A stretch of DNA of 64,000 nt from Psychromonas ingrahamii 37. GTDB taxonomy: Bacteria > Pseudomonadota > Gammaproteobacteria > Enterobacterales > Psychromonadaceae. Position 1 is the first letter of the stretch. The number at the start of each line of letters is the position of its first letter. Below, piece after piece: positions 28,166-36,529 of this stretch. The stretch covers positions 2,480,001-2,544,000 of the forward strand of contig NC_008709.1 of assembly GCF_000015285.1 (NCBI RefSeq), given 5' to 3'. Position numbers and translations under genes: made by a program. The notes below the pieces were generated by a model. The model did not search any database. It was not told the origin of the DNA and saw nothing but the letters and a program-made list of their open reading frames with translations.

Positions 28166-28333
28166 ATGATAAGGTAGGCAGTTACGTTCCTTATTATCGC
28201 ACTCATAGCTGGTGTCCTAGGCTTTACAGGAATTGCTGGTACCGCAGTAAGTATCGCATGGATTCTGTTTGTAGCAGGGCTGATTTTGGCTGTGGTTTTT
28301 ATGATCATCGGTCGCAGAGGCCCACGTGTATAG
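28166..28333 (+). pseudogene. DUF1328 (YtjA-like) small membrane protein with in-frame TAG at codon 4
   Basis: A strong ribosome site (AAAGGAGG) precedes ATG-ATA-AGG-TAG-GCA, after which the frame reads [20 protein letters not shown] then [19 protein letters not shown] and ends GRRGPRV. This is a complete DUF1328 protein, a 50-60 residue two-helix family of unknown function. Family members have Trp at position 4 (MxRW), so a single TGG to TAG change explains the stop. Restart within the gene or suppression cannot be excluded. Confidence 0.8.
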
Positions 28334-28378
28334 GTTTTCTATCATCAAGCTAATACCATTTAAAAGAGGAAAAATATT

Positions 28379-28525
28379 ATGTTTAAAATTATTTGCCTTA
28401 CTTTTTTGTTATTGATCAGCACCACCTTTATCTCCGGGTGCAGCACCATGTCCGGTTTAGGTCAGGATGTCGAATCCCTCGGGGATGCGATTGAAGATTC
28501 AGCTGAAGAAAACAAATCCTATTAA
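28379..28525 (+). CDS. Entericidin-like small lipoprotein
   Basis: 48 residues behind an AGAGGAAAAAT ribosome site. A lipoprotein signal peptide (FLLLISTTFISGC, lipobox ISGC) is followed by STMSGLGQDVESLGDAIED, the entericidin EcnA/B pattern of glycine and aspartate-valine repeats. Entericidins are stress-induced small lipoproteins linked to envelope lysis in stationary phase. Close behind the DUF1328 gene, a pairing seen in stress-related loci. Confidence 0.85.
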   Translation: MFKIICLTFLLLISTTFISGCSTMSGLGQDVESLGDAIEDSAEENKSY

Positions 28526-28876
28526 GCTCTTTCCCCATAGAGTTTAACACCTCTTGACCATCGGCACGGGAAGCAGCCTTGTCTAAGTCTGCGACAAAAC
28601 GAGCCACGTCAACCACAAAAAGAACAGGATATCCCATGCATCGCGTTGAGGTAACAGGATTGCGCCCGTTACCCCTCCCACACCACCGGACGTGAGGTTT
28701 CCGCATCCGGTGGCTCAACCCAGTACCCGTCATTCCACACTTGAATAACTATTAAAATTCATCTTTCAATCGTGACCCGTATTTCAAAATTTTTTATGTT
28801 ATTGAGAAAAATAAAAAAAACTATTGACCCTGATCTCTCTTTTTGATCTATTACTCTCTTTTGATAGAGATAAATC
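28526..28876. other. Gap containing the intron fragment and unassigned DNA
   Basis: Apart from the group II intron end, about 28530-28640 on the minus strand reads VLFVVDVARFVADLDKAASR then GQEVLNSMGKELN, which looks like a piece of a real protein I do not recognise. Confidence 0.4.
28647..28720 (-). ncRNA. Group II intron 3' end (domains V and VI), truncated
   Basis: On the minus strand GAGCCACCGGATGCGG, loop AAAC, CTCACGTCCGGTGG folds like group II domain V, with the catalytic AGC at its base. It is followed by a second hairpin GGTAACGGG-CGCAAT-CCTGTTACC fitting domain VI with the branch point. The intron body and its reverse transcriptase are absent, so this is a dead 3' fragment. Confidence 0.55.
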
Positions 28877-29038
28877 ATGATCTACCCGTTTACTAAGTCA
28901 CTTGAACACCACGGATTAGTAGATGGATTCTGCAAAGAGATCGATCACACCAATATTATGGACAAGGCTATCGGCACATCTGAATACCGCCAAGTTAGCT
29001 TTGGTCATCTTTTTGTCGCGATGATTATAATAGGTTAG
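28877..29038 (+). pseudogene. IS1634-type (DUF4277) transposase, N-terminal fragment
   Basis: ATG at 28877 gives FTKSLEHHGLVDGFCKEIDH then DKAIGTSEYRQVSFGHLF and AMIIIG-stop. The spacing HHGLV / D-KAI / VSxGHLxxAMI is the start of DUF4277/IS1634-type transposases. Stops follow at once; the catalytic part is gone. Confidence 0.6.
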
Positions 29039-29314
29039 GGTTTACCGATTGAATAATGTATATGCGTGAGTGGCGTCGTGTCTTGCCTTTTGCCTTTCCA
29101 AATTAAAATAATTTATATCTCTAATGGGGCGAAAGCAAGATGTCCTCTCACGCTAGGCTATGGGGGAAAGCGAGCGTAAATGGGATAATATCAATAGATA
29201 AATAGTACAAAAATTCTAACTCGCTTTGCCCAAACCGAGCTAGGATGCTAAGTCGCAAACACCCCCAATATAATATGAGTTGTCTACAAATATAGTTAAT
29301 ACTGACATGTAGAA

Positions 29315-29854
29315 ATGCACTCATTTTTTACAAATATCACCCCAAAATATACGATTTTTATCGCTTTACTAGAGCGAATTATATGTGCAATGAAAAACAT
29401 AAAACTGTTCGATTATATAACCGCTGGGTTAATGAAAATACTACCTGATGCCGAATTATTTACTGCTCTACCAGGTACAGGAGCTTGCCTGTCTGCCCGG
29501 TTGTTAAGGGCGTTCGGTGAATAAAGAGCTCAACAGTTACAACAATATGCAGGAATCTCACCAGTCACAAAGCGTAGTGGTAAAAAATCATGGGTACATT
29601 GGCGTTGGCAATGCCCTAAGTTTGTAAGGCAAACATTTATCAAATGGGCTTCTCATTCAATTTATAGTTCGTATTGGGCTAAGATTTTTTATCTTAACAA
29701 AAGAGAATTGGGTAGTTCACATCAAGCGGCTGTTTGCGCCCTTGTATTTAAATGGATCAGAATAGCTTATAGGTGTTGGCAGGATCACAAGCCATATAAT
29801 GAAGTACATTATTTAAGGGCATTAAAAGATCGTGGTTCACTATTATTAGACTGA
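29315..29854 (+). pseudogene. IS110-family transposase, C-terminal half with a stop
   Basis: The frame reads LFTALPGTGACLSARLLRAF-GE, stop at 29521, then AQQLQQYAGISPVTKRSGKK, WVHWRWQCPKFVRQTFIKWA, LGSSHQAAVCALVFKWIRI and YNEVHYLRALKDRGS. This is the Transposase_20 half of IS110/IS116/IS902 transposases, containing the conserved serine region. The N-terminal DEDD half is missing. Confidence 0.85.
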
Positions 29855-30133
29855 GGAAAAGCTTGAACTAATCCTCCGGGCGTGAAGCAACCTGAAGATT
29901 AGGTTAGTAGTGAAGGCCTATTTCATCTGTTAATAGCGCCCTTTTCTGATAGCTTCACCTATTTTTAATTTCCGGGTATCAAAATCTCGGATTGTTCTAA
30001 TAATTGAATCAGTTTATCAATAAAGCATATCAATGTTGCATTTTCTTCTGTTTCACAAAAAAATTCACAGGCACATCTAGCGCTTTTACTCATCTAATTA
30101 ATGTACAGAGATAAGGTCAGCAGGTCACAATAG
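29855..30133. other. Intergenic region, no gene seen
   Basis: Short AT-rich stretch between the IS110 remnant and the metallopeptidase gene. Nothing supported. Confidence 0.4.
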
Positions 30134-30658
30134 TTAGTAAATTTTTCCTTTAAGGTCTAATTGAGTGAGGTATAAACGCATTTCAAATTCTAACTGATGA
30201 TACTCGGGCAGCATATGCTGGCACAATTGATAAAAAGCTTTGTCGTGTGCCTTTATTCGAAGGTGAGCTAACTCATGAACAACGATCATTTCTAAAAATG
30301 CTTCCGGGGCGGTTTTGAAAATTTCACTAATTCGTATTTCATTTTTACTTTTTAATTTCCCCCCCTGCACTCTTGAAATAAACGTATGTAAACCAAGCGC
30401 ATTGTTAATAACATGGATTTTCTTATCGTAAATAATTTTACTTAAGGGTGAAGATTTTCGTAAATTATTATTTTTCAAATCCATTACATATTCACGAAGC
30501 ATTTTATCGTTGTTAATATTATGTTTTTGAGGATATTTTTTGAGCAAAAAACGTCCTAAGGTATCTTGTTCAATCATTAACCTGATTTGATCTTGTACTA
30601 CTGATGAATATGAAGATAAATACTTAAGTGAAATTGACTGGTTTTTTGAGGATGGCAT
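30134..30658 (-). CDS. YgjP-like zinc metallopeptidase domain protein
   Basis: 174 residues. It contains the zinc motif HELAHLRIKAHD (HExxH plus a downstream His, about residues 126-137), preceded by FLEMIVV, as in the YgjP/WLM (DUF45) family; the rest is basic and helical. E. coli YgjP is uncharacterised, sometimes placed near UTP/nucleotide or DNA-repair proteases of SprT type. Stand-alone gene. The metal site is intact. Confidence 0.85.
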   Translation of the reverse strand: MPSSKNQSISLKYLSSYSSVVQDQIRLMIEQDTLGRFLLKKYPQKHNINNDKMLREYVMDLKNNNLRKSSPLSKIIYDKKIHVINNALGLHTFISRVQGGKLKSKNEIRISEIFKTAPEAFLEMIVVHELAHLRIKAHDKAFYQLCQHMLPEYHQLEFEMRLYLTQLDLKGKIY

Positions 30659-31276
30659 AGGACAATACTGTATAAGATAAGTTAAATGACTAAAATTGTA
30701 CCTTAGTTATTTATAATCCGGTAGTAAGAAAATATAAGATTGGCTTCACATAATATAAGTGTTGATCATCAATCTACTTTTAATTAGAAAAACATACAAA
30801 GTTATCTCCTTATAAAGCCGGACTCTGCAGAGCATTCGAAGGATCAGAAATTACGCTCGTTTTTAATAATAAAATTGGCTTTTGATTATTATTGCCATTA
30901 CAGCGAACTAAATAAACCCTTTAGTTGTGAGGATAATCGAAAGTCACCGGTTATCACTTCACTTTGGTTGAGTTGAATTTTAAATACACCGTAGGTTGGG
31001 TTTGTTTGATTTATTTAAGAAACCCAAGGGCAGCTGTAGGTTGGGTCTGTTTAATGGGGTTGGACAAGATTAAGGATATGACTGTTTTATCTCAGCCATC
31101 CTGTATGCATGCGTATCAGAAGTCATTGCTGCATTTGCGAATAAAGTAATAACCTCAGCATTTGTTTGCCGCAGCAAAATTGACACAGTCGGGTATTGCC
31201 TAACTATTGGTTGCTCAATATACCTGACTGAATTAGTATGGTATAAAATTCTCTAATTTTCAGCAAGGAAAAACCC
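30659..31276. other. Intergenic region with short dispersed repeats
   Basis: GTAGGTTGGGTTTGTTT at 30991-31007 recurs as GTAGGTTGGGTCTGTTT at 31036-31052. Between them TTGGGTTT pairs with GAAACCCAA. This GTAGGTTGGGT type of palindromic intergenic repeat is common in bacteria. No gene is supported. Confidence 0.5.
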
Positions 31277-32878
31277 ATGCCGTTTAACCATCTTAAATTT
31301 GATAACCGCCTTCGAAATAATCTACCTGCTGATAGCGAAACCGACAATTATTGCCGCAGCGTAGAAAATGCAGCCTATTCATTGGTCTCCCCGGTAAAAG
31401 CAACAGCGCCAAAATTAGTTGCGGTTAGCAATTTATTGGCAGAACAATTAGGTTTTACCACTGAAGCCTTAAACAGCCCTGAATTTCCTCAAGCCATGAC
31501 GGGCAATCTATTGCTCGATGGGATGCAGCCCTATGCGCTTTGTTATGGTGGTCATCAGTTTGGTCAATGGGCCGGGCAATTAGGGGATGGACGGGCAATC
31601 AACCTGGGCGAATTAGTCACGACAAATTTAGGTCACCAAACACTGCAGCTAAAGGGCGCCGGTCCAACCCCCTACTCTCGCCGGGCTGACGGTATGGCCG
31701 TACTGCGCTCCTCTATTCGTGAGTTTTTGTGCTCCGAGGCGATGTTTCATTTAGGTATTTCAACGACACGCGCTTTGAGTTTATGCTTAACGGGCGATCA
31801 AGTTGTCCGGGATATGATGTATGACGGTAATGCAGCATTAGAGCCTACCGCAATAGTGTGCCGCGTATCTTCTTCTTTTTTACGTTTTGGTAGTTTTCAA
31901 CTGCCCGCCTCCCGGGGCGATGAACAACTTTTAATACAGCTTGTACAGCATTGTATTAAGTCTGATTATCCTCATTTAGCGCCCGCTTCCGGGGTATTTG
32001 ATCAGCAAGTCTACCTTGCGTGGTTTAAAGAAATCTGCGAGCGTACCTGTGATACAGTAGTTAATTGGATGCGGGTTGGTTTTGTACATGGGGTAATGAA
32101 TACCGACAATATGTCCATTATGGGTGAAACCATCGATTATGGTCCCTATGGCTGGATTGACGATTTTGATCTTAATTGGACACCGAACACCACAGATGAA
32201 GGGCAAAAACGCTATCGTTTTGGCGGACAGGGAGAAATTAGTCAGTGGAACTTATTTCAGTTAGCCAATGCTATTTTTCCATTAATAGGAGAAGCTGAGC
32301 CATTACAAAAAATATTAAATGAATATGGCACAGATTATCAGCGTAAATGGTGCGATATGATGGCGGAAAAATTAGGCTTTAAACACTATCGGGGTGAAAC
32401 TGATTTAGCGCTGTTTAAATCCTTAGAAAAATTATTGGGTGCAGTGGAAACAGATATGACCCTCTTTTACCGTTTACTTGCAAATATTCCCAATGATTTA
32501 GATACGCAAACAGCAACCCAATGGATGGCAAAATTAGGCCCATGCTATTACAGTCTGCTCGATCTTAACGATCAGTATATTAAAGACTTGACGAAGTGGT
32601 TAGCGTCTTATCTTGAGCGAGTTAACCTTGATGGTTTAAGTCAAGAACTGCGTGCAACAGCCATGAATAAAGTCAATCCTAAATATGTTATTCGTAATTA
32701 CCTTGCGCAGCACGCTATCGAATTGGCTGAAAAGGGTGATTTCAGCGAAATAGCTACACTGCAGAAAATATTACAAAACCCCTATGATGATCAACCTGAG
32801 CATAACAGTTATGCTCAGAAGCGTCCGGATTGGGCACGGGATAAAGCCGGTTGTTCGATGTTATCCTGCAGTTCATAA
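31277..32878 (+). CDS. selO: Protein adenylyltransferase SelO (YdiU family)
   Basis: Pseudokinase-fold enzyme that transfers AMP from ATP to Ser/Thr/Tyr of target proteins, linked to redox stress. 533 residues against about 480 in E. coli YdiU. Family blocks: YGGHQFGQWAGQLGDGRAI, LQLKGAGPTPYSRRADG, AVLRSSIREFLCSEAM, FVHGVMNTDNMSIMGETIDY and GPYGWIDDFDLNW (catalytic Asp/Asn region). It ends GCSMLSCSS; many eukaryotic homologues have selenocysteine near this end, bacteria have Cys. Ribosome site AAGGAAAAACC precedes the ATG. Confidence 0.96.
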   Translation: MPFNHLKFDNRLRNNLPADSETDNYCRSVENAAYSLVSPVKATAPKLVAVSNLLAEQLGFTTEALNSPEFPQAMTGNLLLDGMQPYALCYGGHQFGQWAGQLGDGRAINLGELVTTNLGHQTLQLKGAGPTPYSRRADGMAVLRSSIREFLCSEAMFHLGISTTRALSLCLTGDQVVRDMMYDGNAALEPTAIVCRVSSSFLRFGSFQLPASRGDEQLLIQLVQHCIKSDYPHLAPASGVFDQQVYLAWFKEICERTCDTVVNWMRVGFVHGVMNTDNMSIMGETIDYGPYGWIDDFDLNWTPNTTDEGQKRYRFGGQGEISQWNLFQLANAIFPLIGEAEPLQKILNEYGTDYQRKWCDMMAEKLGFKHYRGETDLALFKSLEKLLGAVETDMTLFYRLLANIPNDLDTQTATQWMAKLGPCYYSLLDLNDQYIKDLTKWLASYLERVNLDGLSQELRATAMNKVNPKYVIRNYLAQHAIELAEKGDFSEIATLQKILQNPYDDQPEHNSYAQKRPDWARDKAGCSMLSCSS

Positions 32879-32990
32879 TAGCGATTTTATATCCTTTTTT
32901 GCCTTCACTTTATTCCACTAGATAAAATGAAGGCCGATTGCTATCGGGCAACAGCGCTTTAAATATGATTAGAAAGGAAAATTTTGCTCT

Positions 32991-33025
32991 TTTTTACTGA
33001 TTTTTTGATTTTAAATCAGTAAAAA
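32991..33025. terminator. Hairpin between selO and yebC
   Basis: TTTTTACTGATTT pairs with AAATCAGTAAAAA around a 9-base loop. A bidirectional-type AT-rich hairpin; terminator role inferred. Confidence 0.45.
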
Positions 33026-33141
33026 TCCATAAATATTTGTGTAAAGTAAACTTTTTTGATGTGGGACTTTCATAATGGTCTCCTTAAGAGGTAAAATTCT
33101 AACTATTATTTTTAACAATCCAATATAAAGAGTCTAATCAG

Positions 33142-33867
33142 ATGGGAAGAGCATATCAAAACCGCAAATTGTCTATGGCCAAAACAGCGGGCGCTAAAAC
33201 TAAAGTTTATTCTAAGTACGGTAAAGAGATTTACGTTGCGGCTAAAAATGGTGGGTTTGATCCGGATGGAAACCTCTCATTACGTCATTTAATCGATGGT
33301 GCCAAAAAAGACCAAGTACCCACACACGTCATCGAACGTGCGATTGAAAAAGCGAAAGGCGGCGGTGGTGAAGATTATGAACGCGCCAGCTATGAAGGTT
33401 ATGGTCCCGGTGGATGTTCTGTAATTGTGGATTGTTTAACCGATAACAATAAACGTACTTGGACTGATGTACGCAACTGTTTTATGAAAACCGGTGGTAA
33501 CATTGGTTCACCCGGTACAGTTGCGCATATGTTTGAACATCAAGCTGTTTTTGTATTTAAAGGCGAAGATGATGAAGCGGTTTTAGAAGAGCTGATGATG
33601 GCTGATGTGGACGTGATCGATGTTGAAGGTGAAGACGGTAAGATCACTGTTTTTTGTCCCCACACTGAATTCTATAAAGCAAAAACAGCATTAAATGAGA
33701 TTTACCCAAATCTTGAGCTGGATATAGAAGAAATCACTTTTGTACCGCAAATAGACCATGATATTGCACCTGAGCATGTTGATAAATTTGAAAAATTTAT
33801 GGCTATGTTAGAAGACTGTGATGATGTGCAAGAGGTTTACCATAACGCAGTATTACCTGATGAATAA
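33142..33867 (+). CDS. yebC: YebC/PmpR (TACO1-family) regulator
   Basis: 241 residues, the usual length. It begins [19 protein letters not shown], with [38 protein letters not shown] and [13 protein letters not shown], all family blocks. The MGRAYQNRK start matches the YeeN-type branch rather than the MAGHSKW start of E. coli YebC. Family members act as DNA-binding regulators and/or help ribosomes through proline stretches. Single gene. Confidence 0.94.
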
Positions 33868-34003
33868 CGCCGAATTAAAATTATCTAAATAATGTTGCCT
33901 GATTAATTACAATTTCAATGACACTTGTTTAACAAACTTGGTGGCATGCAAAACCATTTGAATATTCAACTTTAAGGTGGTTTTGCATACAAATTGTTCC
34001 AAT

Positions 34004-34231
34004 TTACAACTGATAAAGTTTATTAAATTCTTTAATTGAAAAACCATTTATAAACTGGTCGCCTACTTTTAGAATTGGCACTCCGCGATAACCGCTTTTA
34101 CTAAATTCTTTTTGCCCTGCTGCTGTTTTAACATTGACTAAACGAAACTGAATATTTTGCTGTGACAGATACTTTTTAGCTGCGTCACAATGCGGACAAT
34201 GGCTCATAGAATACAATACAACACGTTTCAT
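34004..34231 (-). CDS. Glutaredoxin-like protein
   Basis: 75 residues from the ATG at 34231, chosen because AGGAG lies at good spacing; the frame also has a GTG 9 bases upstream, too near that site. The active site is SHCPHCDAAKKYL (CxxC), followed by the cis-proline region RGVPILKVGDQFINGF. Such short glutaredoxins (NrdH/GrxC type) reduce disulfides in the cytosol. Confidence 0.9.
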   Translation of the reverse strand: MKRVVLYSMSHCPHCDAAKKYLSQQNIQFRLVNVKTAAGQKEFSKSGYRGVPILKVGDQFINGFSIKEFNKLYQL

Positions 34232-34316
34232 AAACGTCACTCCTGAAGATAAATATTTGTGCTTAAAATTGGTGTATTTGCTCTCACTCTTATAACGCCT
34301 TCAAGCCCTCATGCTT

Positions 34317-34787
34317 TCAAACCTTCAAGCCTTCATACCTTTCAGCCTTCAACATATTATTGACTGACGCAATCGCGCGTTGATAATCACCGAAGGTTAG
34401 ACGTTGATAAGCTTGTGGATAGGCAAGCCATTCAAAATGTGAATGCTCCTCGGACAAAACAGGATCCGCTTCTACTTTACTGAAAAAAACATGTTCGACG
34501 ACATCAATAGGATCAGGTCCATAGTGAGTGCGCCATTCCTCTTTAATAGGGTAAACTAGTTTAAATCCGGTCGCTATAACCGTTTCTATTAGCAGTCCGG
34601 TCTCTTCAAATACCTCGCGTTGGGCGGCCATTGCAAAATTTTCATCTTGTTCAAGGGCTCCACTGACGCATTGCCAAAAACCGGGTATCTTTAAGTCAGT
34701 TCTAGGTGTGCGCTTGAGCATTAAATACTCAATTTTTCCTGCCACTATTTTATATAAAAACACATTTACAGAAAATGGACGTCTCAT
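34317..34787 (-). CDS. NUDIX hydrolase, NudB-like
   Basis: 156 residues. The full Nudix box GX5EX7REUXEEXGU is present as GALEQDENFAMAAQREVFEETG, split here as GALEQDENFAMAA and QREVFEETGLL, in a protein beginning RRPFSVNVFLYK. The length and the FWQCVSGALE context resemble dihydroneopterin-triphosphate pyrophosphatase NudB of folate synthesis, but the substrate is not assured. The 3' end is made of near repeats of CTTCAAGCC. Confidence 0.85.
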   Translation of the reverse strand: MRRPFSVNVFLYKIVAGKIEYLMLKRTPRTDLKIPGFWQCVSGALEQDENFAMAAQREVFEETGLLIETVIATGFKLVYPIKEEWRTHYGPDPIDVVEHVFFSKVEADPVLSEEHSHFEWLAYPQAYQRLTFGDYQRAIASVNNMLKAERYEGLKV

Positions 34788-35152
34788 TTTTACTCCTATT
34801 AGATGTGCCTGATTATACCCATTTCACTTATTAGGGATCTATTTAGGCGTATTAGAATAAATAGAAAATAAATGGGTTTAGTATACAGGATAAGGTTATA
34901 AAGGTTCTAAAAAGTAAGCGCTATGTTACTCAAAAAACACAGGGCGCGCTCAATACTTGTTTGCTGCGCACGCGCCATAATAGTCATCGCCAAAGCATAG
35001 TTACAATTGCAGAATAATGAATCATGTTTGACAGGGAGATAAGCTCTGTTGACGAAGCGATAACAATGCGTTCTATTATTTTTCAAGTACGACTTTAGAC
35101 GCGCACAGGGTACTCCGCGTTTAAAATCACACTTTATTTTAAAAAAGACAAA
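34788..35152. other. Intergenic region, nothing recognised
   Basis: A 365-base AT-rich gap between the NUDIX gene and the AAA-like gene. I see no gene, repeat or strong hairpin in it. Confidence 0.35.
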
Positions 35153-35617
35153 TTATTTATCTGCTACAGGGAAACGAATCAGCACATTCACTTTTGAAGA
35201 CATTGATGAAGTCAATATTTGTTTCTGCTCTGTCGCAAGAATCACAATACCATTGTGATTGGCAATATTTTTCTGTAAATCATTAAGATCAAAATTTTCA
35301 TCTCGATCATGGGATCCTCGAATACCTGCACGTTTCTCAAGTAATGAATCAGCGCCAGAAAATAGCAAAATATCGCGACTAATTTTAGCGTTTTGGAATA
35401 TTTCACCAACGCCTTCATTCGTTTCTTTATCTGAAATCGCTGTAGATACTTGTACCGATTTTTTTGTAAAACGAGTGATATCACGAATAATCGCACTTAG
35501 TTCACTGCTATTGGGCCCATTTAGAGTGATCAGAAAACGAGACTTTAGGTTGGCATGCTCAGCTAAATCGGGTAAGAATCGATGATAACTTTTGCTCAAA
35601 TATTCTACTATTAACAT
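35153..35617 (-). CDS. AAA+-like pseudo-ATPase fragment
   Basis: 154 residues. The second half aligns by eye with AAA+ proteins of the FtsH/VCP-like superfamily: DILLFSGADSLLEKRAGI (normally LLFDEADALFGKR), GSHDRDENFDLNDL (DR-N box) and HNGIVILATEQKQ (sensor 1, normally ILATN). The first half has LITLNGPNSSELSAII where Walker A (GPPGTGKT) should be. Walker A, the Walker B acidic pair and the arginine finger are all replaced, so no ATP hydrolysis is expected. It is a complete, in-frame ORF, so probably a regulatory pseudo-ATPase or a decayed domain. Confidence 0.6.
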   Translation of the reverse strand: MLIVEYLSKSYHRFLPDLAEHANLKSRFLITLNGPNSSELSAIIRDITRFTKKSVQVSTAISDKETNEGVGEIFQNAKISRDILLFSGADSLLEKRAGIRGSHDRDENFDLNDLQKNIANHNGIVILATEQKQILTSSMSSKVNVLIRFPVADK

Positions 35618-35706
35618 ATATTTCTCTTTATGACTTAATTATTACGACGAAGCTACCTAAAGATAACGGGATCAGCAAGTGCTTTTGCAATGATCGTGAA
35701 AATTTA

Positions 35707-36150
35707 TTACTGATCAGACGCAAAAAATGACGCGGTCACCCCTTTTCCCCCAAGAGGTATTAAACCGCGCTGCACAAAAGTAGCAAAATGATTCAAAGAT
35801 TTTTCAATAAAAGGTGATAAATTTTCAAAATAGATGTTGTCGAGCAGGTTTTTAATCTCCAAATCTAATTCAGTATCTCCTTCAATCACTAAACGCCTTT
35901 GAAAAAAGAGTGTATCTGGATCTTCCTTTCTTCCGGCAATCAATATAAATTGATTTAACGCTCCTGAAAATATGACATCTCTTTTTTTGCATTGCTGTTT
36001 AATCACAAATTTCTGCTCAGCGAAGCTTAAATAACAACTGAACTTAAGATCTGTCACTTCAATTTTCAACCATTTATGGTGTAAAGAATCCAATTCATTA
36101 TCCTCAGAAAGTAACCTATCTAATAACTCCAATAACAATTTTTTTTGCAT
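35707..36150 (-). pseudogene. ubiT: UbiT (YhbT) SCP2-domain protein, 5' end lost
   Basis: 147 residues from the ATG at 36150. The SCP2 lipid-carrier core is clear, including ILIAGRKEDPDTLFFQRRL followed by VIEGDTELDLEIKNLLDNI, almost as in E. coli UbiT, an accessory factor of oxygen-independent ubiquinone synthesis. Compared with E. coli, about 25 N-terminal residues are missing, and immediately upstream lies truncated ubiU in divergent orientation. The remaining protein might still be made from ATG 36150 or 36168, but the promoter region is deleted. Confidence 0.75.
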
Positions 36151-36176
36151 AAAAAAGGACAAGTGCACTTGGATAA

Positions 36177-36404
36177 GCTAACCCTTTTGGCGCATTAAGA
36201 ACAGCAATTGATGGTGGTGCTGATGCCGTTTATAGTGGTTTAAAAGATGATACCAATGCGCGCCATTTTGCAGGCTTAAATTTCAATGACAAAAAAATGG
36301 ACAAGGGCGCACGATATGTAAGTGATCATAATAAAAAACTACACTTAGCACTCAATACGTTCGCGCATCCAGGCTGCGAAAAACGCTGGTTTAACGATGG
36401 GTGA
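36177..36404 (+). pseudogene. ubiU: UbiU (YhbU) U32-family protein, N-terminal fragment
   Basis: The frame reads GALRTAIDGGADAVYSGLKD, DTNARHFAGLNFNDKKM, HNKKLHLALNTFAHPGCEK then RWFNDG-stop, matching residues about 8-80 of UbiU, which with UbiV hydroxylates the ubiquinone ring without oxygen. No start codon remains and the last 250 residues are gone, as is ubiV. In E. coli ubiT and ubiUV are divergent, just as here, so the 5' ends of both genes were removed in one deletion near 36150-36180. Confidence 0.8.
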
Positions 36405-36529
36405 TATTGTGTCCCCCCTAAGACTTTTAGAGATTAAACCCATTAAAAATAGTTTATAAGCCGCAATAAAGTCAGATCAGTGGTAAATTAGAGTGATAAC
36501 TATCCTTCATATTTAAAGATCAGGACAAG

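Noticed and set aside
31277..32878. Selenocysteine in SelO
   Set aside because: The C-terminal end uses Cys codons (TGC, TGT) and an ordinary TAA stop, so no Sec is encoded.
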